A DNA stretch of 64,000 nucleotides, from the NCBI GenBank assembly GCA_037447655.1, contig JBBHKE010002849.1, positions 1 to 64,000 on the forward strand. Reading direction: 5' to 3'. Position numbers and translations under genes: made by a program. The notes beneath the pieces are model-generated. The model was not told the DNA's origin. It worked only from the letters and a program-made list of their open reading frames with translations, and ran no database searches. Positions 47,605-58,118 of the stretch are shown here, piece after piece. The stretch's first letter is position 1. Each line of letters opens with the position of its first letter. The DNA comes from Zygnema cylindricum (lineage: Eukaryota; Streptophyta; Zygnematophyceae; Zygnematales; Zygnemataceae).

Positions 47605-50600
47605 AATTCTGTTAAATTGGAGAGGTTCACGAGAGTCGCAGGAATTTGGCCTGAGAAGTAGTTGAAACTTAAATCTCTGTAAAAAAAAAAAAAAAAAAAA
47701 ATAAATAACGAAAAAACATAAAAAATTAACATTGGACGTCGTGTAGACCTGACGCTTTGTTGGTTCAGTTCAGTTTTCAGTAAAGTCTTTCGTTACGTTT
47801 TCAATTCAGTTTCCATCACAGTTTTCAGTTCAGTTTCTGTCCAGTTTCAAGTGAAGCCTTCAGTTCCGTTTTCAGTTAAATCTTCGGTTCAGTTTTCAGT
47901 TAAGCCTTCAGTTCAGTTTTCTGTTCCGTTTTCAGTGAAGTTACTAGTTAATTCTTCAGTTCAGTTCTCAGTTCAGTTCTCAGTTGAGTTTTCTGAAGCC
48001 TAGATGTTTTCAGCCTCCCCTCCCCTTCCCAGTGGAGGGGGGAGGAAGGGAAAGGGAAGGAGGCAGAGGGAGGGAGAAACAGAGGAATACAAGAAGAAAA
48101 TAGAAGAGAAGTTGTTTTAGGGGAAAACACCCTATCAGAGATATTTCTGACAGGTAGATACTGAGTAAGGCATAGACCTATGAGACAGTCTCCCTATCCC
48201 TCTCCCTCTCCCCCTCCCCCTCTCCCTCTCCCTCCCCTTCCTCTCTCGCTCCCCCCCCCCCTTCCCCCTCCCCTTCCCCCTTCCTCCCAGTCTGATCAAT
48301 TTAATCCATTTCTATAAAATATTATTTTCATCTTTTGTTTTTGAAAAGTTTACAAATTTTAAAATGCTTTAAATACTAATAATAAAACAATTAAAATAAG
48401 TGTAATAATAAACAAGCAGAAAAAAAAAAGGAATTTTTCATTTTAGCTTTATGAACTTTATTTTTTTGCAAAAAAAACTGCAAATTACATTTCAATTATT
48501 ACTTATATCTCTGTTTATTGTTTGTTCATTATTTATTTGTTTAATTATGTTTGGTTATTTATTTATTTGTTTATCAACTATTTGTTTGTTTATTTATTTA
48601 TTTACTTTTTTTATTTATTCAGGTTATTTATTTGATAATTAAGTTACTTAGTTATTCAGTTATAAATTTCTTTTTTTGTTTCTTTCTTTAATGATTCATT
48701 TATGTATTTATTTAGTTACCATTTATCACTTAATTTATTTATTAATTTATTTATTTATTTATATATTTATTTATTTAGTTCCAAATGCATTCGTTTGAAT
48801 ATCTAGTCATAAGTTCCTTTATTTGTTTATTTATTAGTTTGTACATTAATTTAATATATATATGCCACAAGAAAATAATGTGCATATATATATTACACAA
48901 ACACACAGACACATACATATATGTATATATGTATATACATTTTTTTTTTTTGGTTATATTTTTTTCTAAACTAATTACAATATTTACTTATAATTATTTA
49001 TGTTTCATTTTTTTCCTTTCCTTTTTTTCATTTTGTTTTTCATTTTGTTATATTTTCTTTTTTAGCCTACATAGTTACAATATTTATTAAATTTCCGAGT
49101 TCGGCCGGCAGGATCCGACTAAATTATTCGAATCCAGGACCTAAAAAAAGAGAAGAAAAAGAAGAAGACAGGGAGAGGATGGGATTTGAAAAAAAAACAA
49201 AGGCAAACAAACAAAAAAATATCGGATCGGAAACAAAAAAAAAACGAGAAAACAAAAAAAAAAAAAAATGGCGCAAATAAACAGAGTTAACCTGCAAAAT
49301 AGTTGCAAAAAAAAAACAAAAACCAAAACTGTTAACTTAAAAAAAAGGCAACAAAAAGAAAACCAAAACCTTAGCAAAACTAAAATGAAAAAAAAACAAC
49401 AATAAAAAAAAACAACATAAAAAAAAAAAAAAAAAAAAAAAGGTATGATACAAAAACAAGAAAAAAAAATCTTACAATGCTCGTAAAGAAGTCAAATTTC
49501 CGAAACTTTTCGAAATGCCTCCCCCCGCCAATCCCACATTTTTCAAATTTCTGACCCACAAAAAAAAAAAAAACATTGATTAAAAAAAAAAAATAGATAA
49601 ATAAATAAAAGGAAAGGACTTTGTAATCCTTATCATAAAACTGAACTGAAGCTGAACCCAACAAAACAAAACATTTAAAAAAAACGAAGAAAAATGGAAA
49701 GAGAATGAAAGGAAAAAAAAAAACTGTACCAAAAAAAACAAATTAAAACAGAGAGACAGAGAGGGAGAGGGGGAGAGAGGGAGAAAGCAAAGGGAGAGAA
49801 GGAGAGGGAGAGAGAGAGAGAGAGAATCCAAAAAGATCTTAAACTGAACCAAAACCAAAACTCAAAACTGAATCCAAACTGAACTGAAACTGAACAAAAG
49901 CCCAAACTGAAGAGACAAACGAAACGCAAAAACAGGACGAAAAAACCGGAATAAAAACCAAAAGAAAAACCGGGAGGAAAAACCGAACAGAAAAACCGAA
50001 CAAAAAGACCGAACAAAAAACTGAACAGAAAACTGAACAGAAAAGCTGAACTAAAAATGGAACAAAAAAAACAGAAAGGAGCAGAAAACCAGAACATGCA
50101 AAATGAACAAAAGAAAGGAACAAAAAACGGAAAAAAAACTGAAAGGAGAAGTACAGAGTTCTATGTAGTCAGTTTTCAACCCCTTGAGGCGTACATTCTC
50201 ACGACCTCGTTTGTGAAGTTGTCACACTCGACTCCACGCCAAATTGAGCAGTTATTTGTCTTTGTCCAACTGGACAAAAAAGTGTTGTTTGTGTCTAAAC
50301 TTTCCTTTATCTTCATCAGCGAGTCAACTGCACACGAGGAAATAGAAAAAAAAAAAAAAAATGATGGCGATAATGATGATAATAATAATAATAACAACAA
50401 CAACAATAACAATGACAATAACAATAACAATGATAATAACAATAACTATAGTAATTATAACGATAATGAAAATGATAATAATAATAATAATAACAATGAT
50501 AATAATGATAATAGTAATAATAATAACCATAACTAAATTCAATTTTCCAATTTTTCAATTTCAATGACCAGTTTTCAATTTTCGAAACAGTTTTCAATGT

Positions 50601-51565
50601 TCTAATTTCGGTTTTCAATTTTCCAATTTTTCAATTTTTCAAGTTTTCAAATTTTCAAATTTTCAATTTCAGATATCAGATTTCAAATTTCAAATTTCAA
50701 TTTTCAGTTTTCAATTTTCAATTTCCATTTCACTTCATATTAAATCGTTTCATCTCGCGATTTTTTTTTGATTCCAGACTTTTTCGAAATAATACATCGC
50801 TATATTTTACGCCAAGTCACCGCTATTAGTGTGGATTTTGTCGACAGTTTTAGAACCACCACTAATAGTGTGGATTTTTGTAGACAATTTTCAAAGACAC
50901 CGATACAAGAGGGGATTTTGCCAACAATTTTAAAGACACCGAAACTACTGTGGATTTTATCAACAATTTTAGAGTCGCCACTATTACTGTGGATTTTGCT
51001 GACAAATTTTTTTCAAAAATTTTGAAGACACCCATATAGTGTGGATTTTATCGGAAATCTTAAAGTCACTGCTATCAGTGTGGATTTTGTCAACAAGTTT
51101 TTTCAACCGCTAAATTGTTCATTCACATTAATATAAATTGTTCATTCAAATTAATGTAAATTGTTCATTCACATTAATATAAATTGTTCATTCACATTAA
51201 TATAAATTGTCCATTCACATTAATATCGATACATTTCTCCAAAATGGGGTACATTCCCCCATTCATTTCACTTATTATATAAAAGGAGTTTGTCTAAACT
51301 CACCTTAAAAAATCGTTAAAAGAGACTTCGTTACTAAATTGCGTAGAAATTCCAATTGAAAGAAACTCAAATCTATTTAAAAAAATGTAAATCGTTTGTT
51401 CCCGGAAGAATAAAAATTGAGACATTGTACAAAAATTTAAAGAAAACGGAGGTGAAAAAAAAAAAAAAAGGAGATTCACACAACAAGCACAAAAAAAAAA
51501 CAAAAAAAAATTAATGAACGTACTTTGGCTGTTGGCCGGTGGCCCATCCCCTTTCGATACGCTTA
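47605..51565 (-). CDS. LRR receptor-type gene fragment (at least four exons, minus strand)
   Basis: Exons placed by splice sites and phase: 51524-51565 (SVSKGDGPPANSQ, phase 1 at both ends), 50195-50327, 49476-49550 and 47605-47676. Exon 50195-50327 encodes SLMKIKESLDTNNTFLSSW, CSIWRGVECDN and EVVR: the LRR N-terminal cap, with its paired Cys. Exon 49476-49550 encodes NLKNVGLAGGGISKSFGNLT, and 47605-47676 encodes DLSFNYFSGQIPATLVNLSN. Both are single LRRs in phase-2 exons of 75 and 72 nt, the classic plant LRR-receptor arrangement. The joins keep the frame throughout. A further exon-like stretch at 49079-49140 (LDSNNLVGS then, after a frame slip, LPAELGNLIN) is damaged. No membrane helix or kinase domain is seen; these would lie beyond the gap at 47070. 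Introns are T-rich on the coding strand. Ligand unknown. Signal-peptide exon not identified. Confidence 0.65.
47680..49078. other. LRR gene intron: AGTTTTCAGTT repeats and TTTATTTA low-complexity DNA
   Basis: 47750-47995 is built of CAGTTTTCAGTT-type units; 48010-48090 and 48185-48290 are GA and CT microsatellites; 48480-49080 is TTTATTTA/TTTGTTTA sequence. No coding seen. Confidence 0.6.
50375..50535. repeat. AAT/AAC/GAT trinucleotide microsatellite
   Basis: Alternating AATAATAAC and GATAATAAC units inside the LRR gene intron. All long frames here are repeat translation. Confidence 0.9.
50800..51110. repeat. Diverged tandem repeat of about 45 bp
   Basis: Six or seven units, each with GTGTGGATTTTGTCGACA followed by ATTTTAAAGACACCG-like sequence. 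Confidence 0.75.
51113..51222. repeat. 23-bp tandem repeat, about five copies
   Basis: Units of AAATTGTTCATTCACATTAA plus TAT, nearly identical. Confidence 0.9.
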
Positions 51566-51977
51566 CTACAAACGAAAGTAAAAGAAAAATAAAAAAAAAC
51601 GTTTGTTTTGCGACATAAAGATGCCTTATAAAGAACCAAAAAGTAGAAATTTGATAAAATTTCATCATGATTTGATCAAAAAAATTATCAAAAAAAATTC
51701 CACATGTTGAAATGAGGCAAAAAAGTGACTTTCAATTCCACGGAAAATAACTGTTTGTAAATAAAAGAAAAAAATCTGCAAAAAAACAAAAAATAATAAT
51801 AAATAAGTAAAGAAAAACGATGATTTGAATGGGGGAAGGGACTGAGAGAGAGAGGGAGGAAGAGTGAGAGGAGAAGAATAATGTGAGAGAGGGGGAGAGA
51901 AAGGGAGAATAATAAGAGAGAGGAAGAGAGAGAGAGGAAACAATGAGAGAGGGGGGGATAATAAGAGAGAGGAGAGA

Positions 51978-52020
<43 letters not shown>

Positions 52021-52345
52021 CAAAAGAGAGAGGGTTGAAAAAGGAAAAGAGGCAAGATAGGCAGGGAGAGGGGCCAGGAGAAGGAATGGACAGAGGGGGT
52101 AGGGGGAAGAAAAAAAAATGGAGGAGATGGAGGGAAGATAGGGAAAGTGCGAACGGTAGGAAGCGAGAGAAGGGTAGGGAGAAAGGTAGGGAGAGTTAGA
52201 GGGGTACGGATAAAAGAATAAAGGAATGACAAAGAGAAAAACAGGGAGAGAGGGGAAAAAGTCAAAGAAAGAAGGATGAATCAAGAGGGAAGACACCAAA
52301 AAAAAAATGGCGGGAAGAGAAGGAGAAAGAGGCCACAGACTTTAC

Positions 52346-52455
52346 CTGCATTGGTCTCTCGCTGTCCGTCCTTGCGCCACGTGTCAGCACCTTCAAACTT
52401 CTAGGGTTTGTAGGTTTTAGGGTTTCTCTGTTTTTTTTTTTTTAGGGTTTGCAAA
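52346..52455 (-). promoter_or_regulatory. Possible 5' region of the LRR gene with three telo-boxes
   Basis: On the minus strand AAACCCTA occurs three times (about 52404, 52419 and 52442) upstream of a plausible first splice donor, CCAATGCAG|GTAAAG at 52345. Telo-boxes are frequent near plant transcription starts. I could not connect a start codon in frame. Confidence 0.35.
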
Positions 52456-52514
52456 ACTTCCAGTTGTGTCAGGCCTACCATCCGACACGACAGGTTGGTT
52501 GACTGAGGCGCAAT

Positions 52515-53415
52515 TCCGTACAGTTCCATGTTAGAAACGTTGAATCCGTCCAGTTTCAAAATTGTAGCAGCCAATCCGTACAGTTCGACCTTTGCAGCTT
52601 TGAATCCGTACATTCAAGCTTGCAGCCTTGCAGCTTCGACTCCGTACATTTTCAAGTTTGCAGCTTCGATTTTGTACAGTTTCGAGTTTGCAGCTTCCAT
52701 TCCGTACAGTTTCACATTTGCAGCTTCCATTCCGTACAGTTTCACGTTTGCAGCTTCGATTCCGTACATTTTCAAGTTTGCATTCGATTCCGTACATTTT
52801 CAAGTTTGCAGCTTCAAATCCGTACAGTTTCACGTTTGCAGCTTCGATTCCGTACAATTTCACGTTTGCAGCTTCGATTCCGTACAATTTCACGTTTGCA
52901 GCTTCGATTCCGTACAATTTCACGTGTGCAGCTTCGAATTCCGTACAGTTTCACGTTTGCAGCATCCATTCCGTAGAGTTCCAGGTTTGCAGCTTCCATT
53001 CCGTACAGTTTCACGTTTGCAGCTTCGATTTCGTACAGTTTCACGTTTGCAGCTTCGAATCCGTACAGTTTCACGTGTGCAGCTTCGAATTCGTGCAGCG
53101 TCCATCCCTTGCAACCCCAAGTTTGAAACGTCGAATATATTCATCTTTAAGTTTCTAGCTTCGATTCCGAAGCTGCAATACTGTCTTCAGTGCCTTGTAG
53201 CTTTTATTCCGTACATCCTGAAAGCTTGAAAGCTTCCAATCCGTACAGGTACAAGCTTGCCAGCTTCAGTTTCGTACTTTTGTACAGTTTCAATCTTGAA
53301 ATTCCGCTTTTGTGCAGTTTCACGTTTTATTCCGTACAGTCGCAAGTGTGCTTTTATAAAGTTCCAGTTTGATGCGTCAGTTTCGTACAGCTTCAAGTTG
53401 TCTTTCGTACTATTT
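52515..53415. repeat. 30-bp minisatellite with CCGTACA core
   Basis: About 28 diverged units of TTTGCAGCTTCGATTCCGTA followed by CAGTTTCACG. By eye about 18 contain an exact CCGTACA. Because 30 is a multiple of three, several frames stay open on both strands and give 10-residue repeats (AASIPYSFTF type); these are not genes. The right third is more diverged. Confidence 0.9.
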
Positions 53416-53579
53416 CGTCGGCAAGGTCACTTGCCGACTACAGCAGAGTATCCAATCAACATTTTTCCGGCACTACAGTAGCTGGCATTTGTACGAAAGA
53501 AAAACTCCTTATACGGGACTTCCAATCGATTTATGATTAATGTCGGACTTTCATTAGGCGGTCAAATAAACGTACGGAT

Positions 53580-53645
53580 ATGTTTACTGGCTGCCGGACT
53601 TCCATTTGTCGCTGCCGGACTTCCATTTGTCGAGTCAGTAGACAA
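53580..53645. repeat. Short duplication CTGCCGGACTTCCATTTGTC
   Basis: Two consecutive 23-bp copies. The neighbouring CGGACTTTCATTAGGCGGTC resembles the inner part of the Harbinger end at 41710, so this is probably another decayed transposon end. Confidence 0.6.
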
Positions 53646-53980
53646 TCTTTTATTTGCGTGGCTCATTCTGGTTGGTACAGTACACTAATGTACTGTACCA
53701 CGCAAGTTAATATTAGGATGCTGAAAATCAACAAAGAATCTTCGAACGCATCTTCGAACGCATATGCGTGGTTCACCCTTGGAAAAATGGGAAAACGATG
53801 TCATAAATTTTGGGATCCGTACGCCAAATTTCATAAATGACAAAAAACGCGGCGGTGACGGTTGGGACGGTAGGTTTCGACCGTTTTGGAGCGTAGCGGC
53901 GTAAAAAAAATGCAGTTCTAAGCGTCAAAACTTGACAGCTGCGAATACCGAACAGCAACTGCCGTCCGCCATCGGACATC

Positions 53981-54328
53981 ATGTTCGGAATGCACTTTTT
54001 CGTTTTTGAAGAATTACAAAACGAAGCGCACGGACGTGAACCGTACAAGATATTATTACCTCGCAAACTTGTGAACAAACTAGACGACCAATCAGGTAAG
54101 AGAACATGTAATGTAAAAAAAAAAAAAACACCAATGGAAAAAAAAAAAAAACCTTTTTCCCACTCTCTGCTGGTACTGCTCCTCTCTTCCTCTGCTCCTC
54201 TCTTCCTCTGCTCCTCTCTTCCTATACTGCAAAGCAAATCGTTTTTGGATCCCGATTTTTACGTAGAAGGTTATTTGTACTTTCGATTCCCTAAAGGAAT
54301 CTTCCTTTTCCATACCATTCGTGGTTAA
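53981..54328 (+). CDS. Possible two-exon gene fragment, unrecognised
   Basis: MFGMHFFVFEELQNEAHGR to PRKLVNKLDDQS ends at a good donor (ATCAG|GTAAGA, 54094-54095). After a CT-rich stretch typical of introns in this window, LDPDFYVEGYLYFRFPKGIF to a stop at 54328 looks like a final exon after TACTGCAAAG or CTTCCTATACTGCAAAG. The coding-like composition is the only evidence; I do not recognise the protein. Confidence 0.3.
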   Translation: MFGMHFFVFEELQNEAHGREPYKILLPRKLVNKLDDQSGKRTCNVKKKKTPMEKKKKPFSHSLLVLLLSSSAPLFLCSSLPILQSKSFLDPDFYVEGYLYFRFPKGIFLFHTIRG

Positions 54329-54649
54329 GCTCAATTTTTCCATTATTTCTCTAAGTCCGGGTGGTCTCTGTCTATCTCGGTTCGCAAGTAAAGCTTAGTA
54401 AAGCTTACATACCAAATATTTTTACTGTGGTTTTGGTTTTTTTTTTCACCAATTAGATGTGGTAAGAAGAGAAAGGAAAAATGACACATTAAAAAAGGAA
54501 AGAGTTTTCATACCATTTCAGTGTGGCTTTGTTGGCTAAATTTTAACTAAGTTATGTTTTCGGTTCTTTGTTTTATATTTGAGAGCAAGGAAACTCACCA
54601 AATTAGGTGTGGTAAAAAACCCTTTAGTATTGCAACTCTTTAGTAATGG

Positions 54650-56990
54650 TTAGTATTGCACGAACTAAAAATGTCCTAATGCTAATTATACAGACAAAGA
54701 ACTGTACTAGAACTGTACTGGTACAACTGTACTGGTACAGAGCTGTGCCTGCACTAGTTATACATAATAATATCTGTTCTAATTATACAGACTAATAACT
54801 GTACTAAAACTCATTATAGAGACTAATTATAGTAGTAATATTGATTATACATACTAATTACTGTACTAACACTACTTATACATGCTAAAAACTGTACTAA
54901 TAGTACTACTAATTATACATACAAAAAACTGAATCAATACTAATCATACAAATAACTTTACAAATACTGATTATATAATATTTGTCATAATACTAATTAT
55001 ACAATACTAATGACTGCACTGACACTCATTATATAGACTAACAACTATACTCATACTAATTATGCAGACTTATAGCTGTAAAAACACTAGTTATACAAAC
55101 TAGAACTGTGTTAAGACTAATTATACAAAGTAATAACCGTGTTAATACTAATTAAACACTATTAATAACTGTACCAGCCCTAATTATTGAGACTAATAAC
55201 TGTATCAATACTAATTATACAGACTTTTAATTGTTTTAATACTAATTATACAAACTAATAACTCAACCAATACTGATTATACAAACTACTAACTATAAAA
55301 CACTAATTATACATACTAAAAACTGTACTAATAATTATTATACAAATTCATAACTGTACTAATACTAATTTTACAGAATAATAATTGTACCAAAACTGAT
55401 GATACAAACTCATAACTGTACTCACATACTAATAGCTTTACTAATACTGATTATACGTACTAATAGCTGGACTGATACAGATAATACACAAATAATTAGT
55501 ATGAATATCTAGTATAAGTACAGTTATCAGTCTGTGTGATTATTAATTTGAACAATTGTTAGTTTGTATAATTAGTATTAATACAGTGCTTAACCTGCAT
55601 ATCTCGTATTAGTGAAGTGCTTAATCTATATATTTTGTATTACTGTCTTTTGAAGTCTGCAAAATTAGGATTATTATTAGGATTTGTACATTTATTAGTA
55701 ATGTAGAATTAGTATTAGGACAATTATGAGTAATACATAATTAGTAATAGTACAGTTATTAGTAAGTATAATCAGTATTAGTACAGTTATAAGTATTTAT
55801 AGTAAGTATTAGTACATCTATTAGTTTGTATACTTAATATGAGTCCAGTTATGAGTTTGTATAATCGGTATTGGTACACTTATTAGTCGGTGTAATTATG
55901 ATTCATAGAGTTATTAGTCTGTATAGTTAGTGTTAGTACAATTATTAGCAATGTTTAATTAGTATTAGGACAGTCAATGTATCCTTTCTTTGAGTACTTA
56001 TAGTTATTAAATAATAACTGTACTACCACGCCACTTATTATACAGACTAATAACTGTAAAAATACTTATTAAACAAAACGTACTTATACTAGTTGCATGA
56101 ACTAATAATGTTCTAATACTAATTATACAGACAAAAAACTGTACTGATACTAGTTGTATAGACTAATAACTATGCTAGCACTAATTATACATACTAAAAA
56201 CTATAGTGATAGAACTATTGGAGAGAGTTATCTGTACTAATAACTGTGCTACCACTAATTATACATACTAAAAACTGTACTGATATTAGTTGTATAGACT
56301 AATAACTATGCTAGCACTAATTATACATACTAAAAACTATAGTGATAGAACTATTGGAGAGAGTTATCTGTACTAATAACTGTGCTACCACTAATTATAC
56401 ATACTAAAAACTATAGTGATAGAATTATTGTAGAGAGTTATCTGTACTAATAACTGTGCTACCACTAATATACATACTAAAAACTATAGTGATAGAACTA
56501 TTGTAGAGAGTTATCTGTACTAATAACCGTGCTACCACTAATTATACATACTAAAAAATATAGTGAAAGAACTATAGTGATACAAAATGTACAGACTAAG
56601 AATTGTACTATTACTAGAATACAGACTAATAATTGTGTTATCACTAATTACACAAACATATAGATGTACTAATACTAATTATACATTACTCAAACTTGGA
56701 CTACTACTAATTATACATTACTAATAATTGTACTAACTCTAATTATACACACTAATAACTAATTATACAAACTAATAACTAAATATACAGACTAATAACT
56801 GTACTAACACTAATTATTTATTCGAATAACTGTACTACCACTGATTATAAAAACTAGAAATTGTACTAATACCAATTATATACAAATAAGCGTACCAGTA
56901 GTAGTTATATATACAAATAACTGTACTAATACTGATTACACAAACTAATTACTGTACTAAACCCTAGAAATTGTGTTTGTATTGATCATG
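54650..56990. repeat. AT-rich minisatellite (about 31-36 bp) with two orientation switches
   Basis: Units of the type ACTAATTATACAGACTAATA plus ACTGTACTAAT run from about 54650 to 55490, appear as the reverse complement (TATTAGTACAGTTATTAGT) from about 55490 to 55980, then return to the first orientation until 56990. Each unit contains GTAC. No coding. Confidence 0.9.
56155..56580. repeat. Higher-order repeat inside the minisatellite
   Basis: A block with TATAGTGATAGAACTATTG, GAGAGAGTTATCTGTAC and GTGCTACCACTAATTATACA recurs four times (near 56213, 56337, 56411 and 56484). One copy is separated from the next by a longer spacer, so a multi-unit block has been amplified recently. Confidence 0.8.
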
Positions 56991-57124
56991 GAAATTATGT
57001 GAATTATTATTATACAGGGGCCGATCTTCTGAGGTAATATCTATAAGGTTGTGGGAGCTTTTCCGTACTTGAAAGTAAATCGACGTCGTTTATCGAACGC
57101 GGTTCGAATCGAGGACGAAGAAGA

Positions 57125-57375
57125 AGAAGAAGAGGAGGAGGAGGAAGAAGCGGAGGCTTAAGTAGTTTTGTCAGCAAAACGTGGTTTAGATTGAGGAAGG
57201 GAAAGGGGAAGTAGAGGAACAAGGAGTCCTAGGAAGAGGAGGAAGAGGAAGAAGTGGAGGCTTAAGTAGTTTTGTTAATCGTGGTTTGGATCTCGAGGAA
57301 GGGGAAGTAAAGGAGGAAAAGGAAGAGAAGAGGAAGAGAAGAGGAAGAGGAACATGAGTCTTAAGTAGTTTTGTT
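57125..57375. repeat. Three direct repeats of about 40 bp with GA-rich core
   Basis: Three copies of GAGGAAGAAG-type sequence followed by GAGGCTTAAGTAGTTTTGT (57145, 57248 and 57355 approximately; the third is GAGTCTTAAGTAGTTTTGT). No gene is supported. Confidence 0.75.
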
Positions 57376-57379
57376 TCTT

Positions 57380-58118
57380 GATCCTTTTTGTTGTTTTGTT
57401 GACTAGGAAGAACAAAAACGAATGTAGTTGCGGTAGTCTTCATGGACTTTTATTTTATTTTGATGATCTCTTGTATTCTTGTGTTTGTTAGAACGGGAGG
57501 AAAGTGTTGTAGTGAAAATAGATATTGTGCTCTCCCTTAATTTTTTCAAGGTGCTCAAGGTTTGTATTAGCTTTTGTTATGACAACTTTTGGTGAAAACC
57601 TTGAAAATACATTTTTTTTTAATACAAAACTACAAGCCATTTTTGCATTTCATTTAGTCTTTTGTCATTGTTGCAGAAAGATAGAGGCATAAAAATTACA
57701 CCACGGGTCTCTAACTAATTTGTGAATAACAGTAAATTGGTGCCAGTTCTTCTTGGGCTTGAAAGTAAAAGTGTTATTAAAACCAAAAATTGTCCACGTC
57801 TCTTACGAGCTAAATTAGAACCAAAAACAAAAAAATAAAACCTAATCTTATACATTTTTTGACGTACATTTCTTGAAAGTGATTTATGGTACCGATAAGC
57901 ATGGAATCAGTTTCAGATGTTGTTGAGATGTTCACTTGGACAATTATCGATGTCCAGACCATTATTGGTGTTCAAGGGATACATTACGGTTGATCACACA
58001 CTTAATCTTTACTAGTGTTGATGTTGAAATGACTGTTCACAATGTGATCGTTGGTGATGGTTACGTTTGGTCCATCATCAACGATCTTGTTTAGGCCATT
58101 GATGTGTTGAGGAATGTT
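57380..58118. other. Intergenic; nothing recognised
   Basis: AT-rich sequence without repeats or coding signals. Confidence 0.45.

Noticed and set aside
47041-50123. Phe-rich frames on the minus strand
   Set aside because: Translation of poly-A/poly-T intron sequence; only the short LRR segments inside are meaningful.
51113-51222. Possible CRISPR-like array
   Set aside because: The 23-bp units are directly adjacent without unique spacers, and the context is a plant-type genome.
51688-52299. 203-codon Ser/Leu-rich minus frame
   Set aside because: GA microsatellite read on the opposite strand.
52528-53229. Open frames of up to 233 codons on both strands with 10-residue repeats
   Set aside because: The 30-bp unit is a multiple of three, so several frames stay open at once; there is no start context or domain.
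57010-57443. Pro/Leu-rich minus frames
   Set aside because: They derive from the GA-rich direct repeats at 57125-57375.
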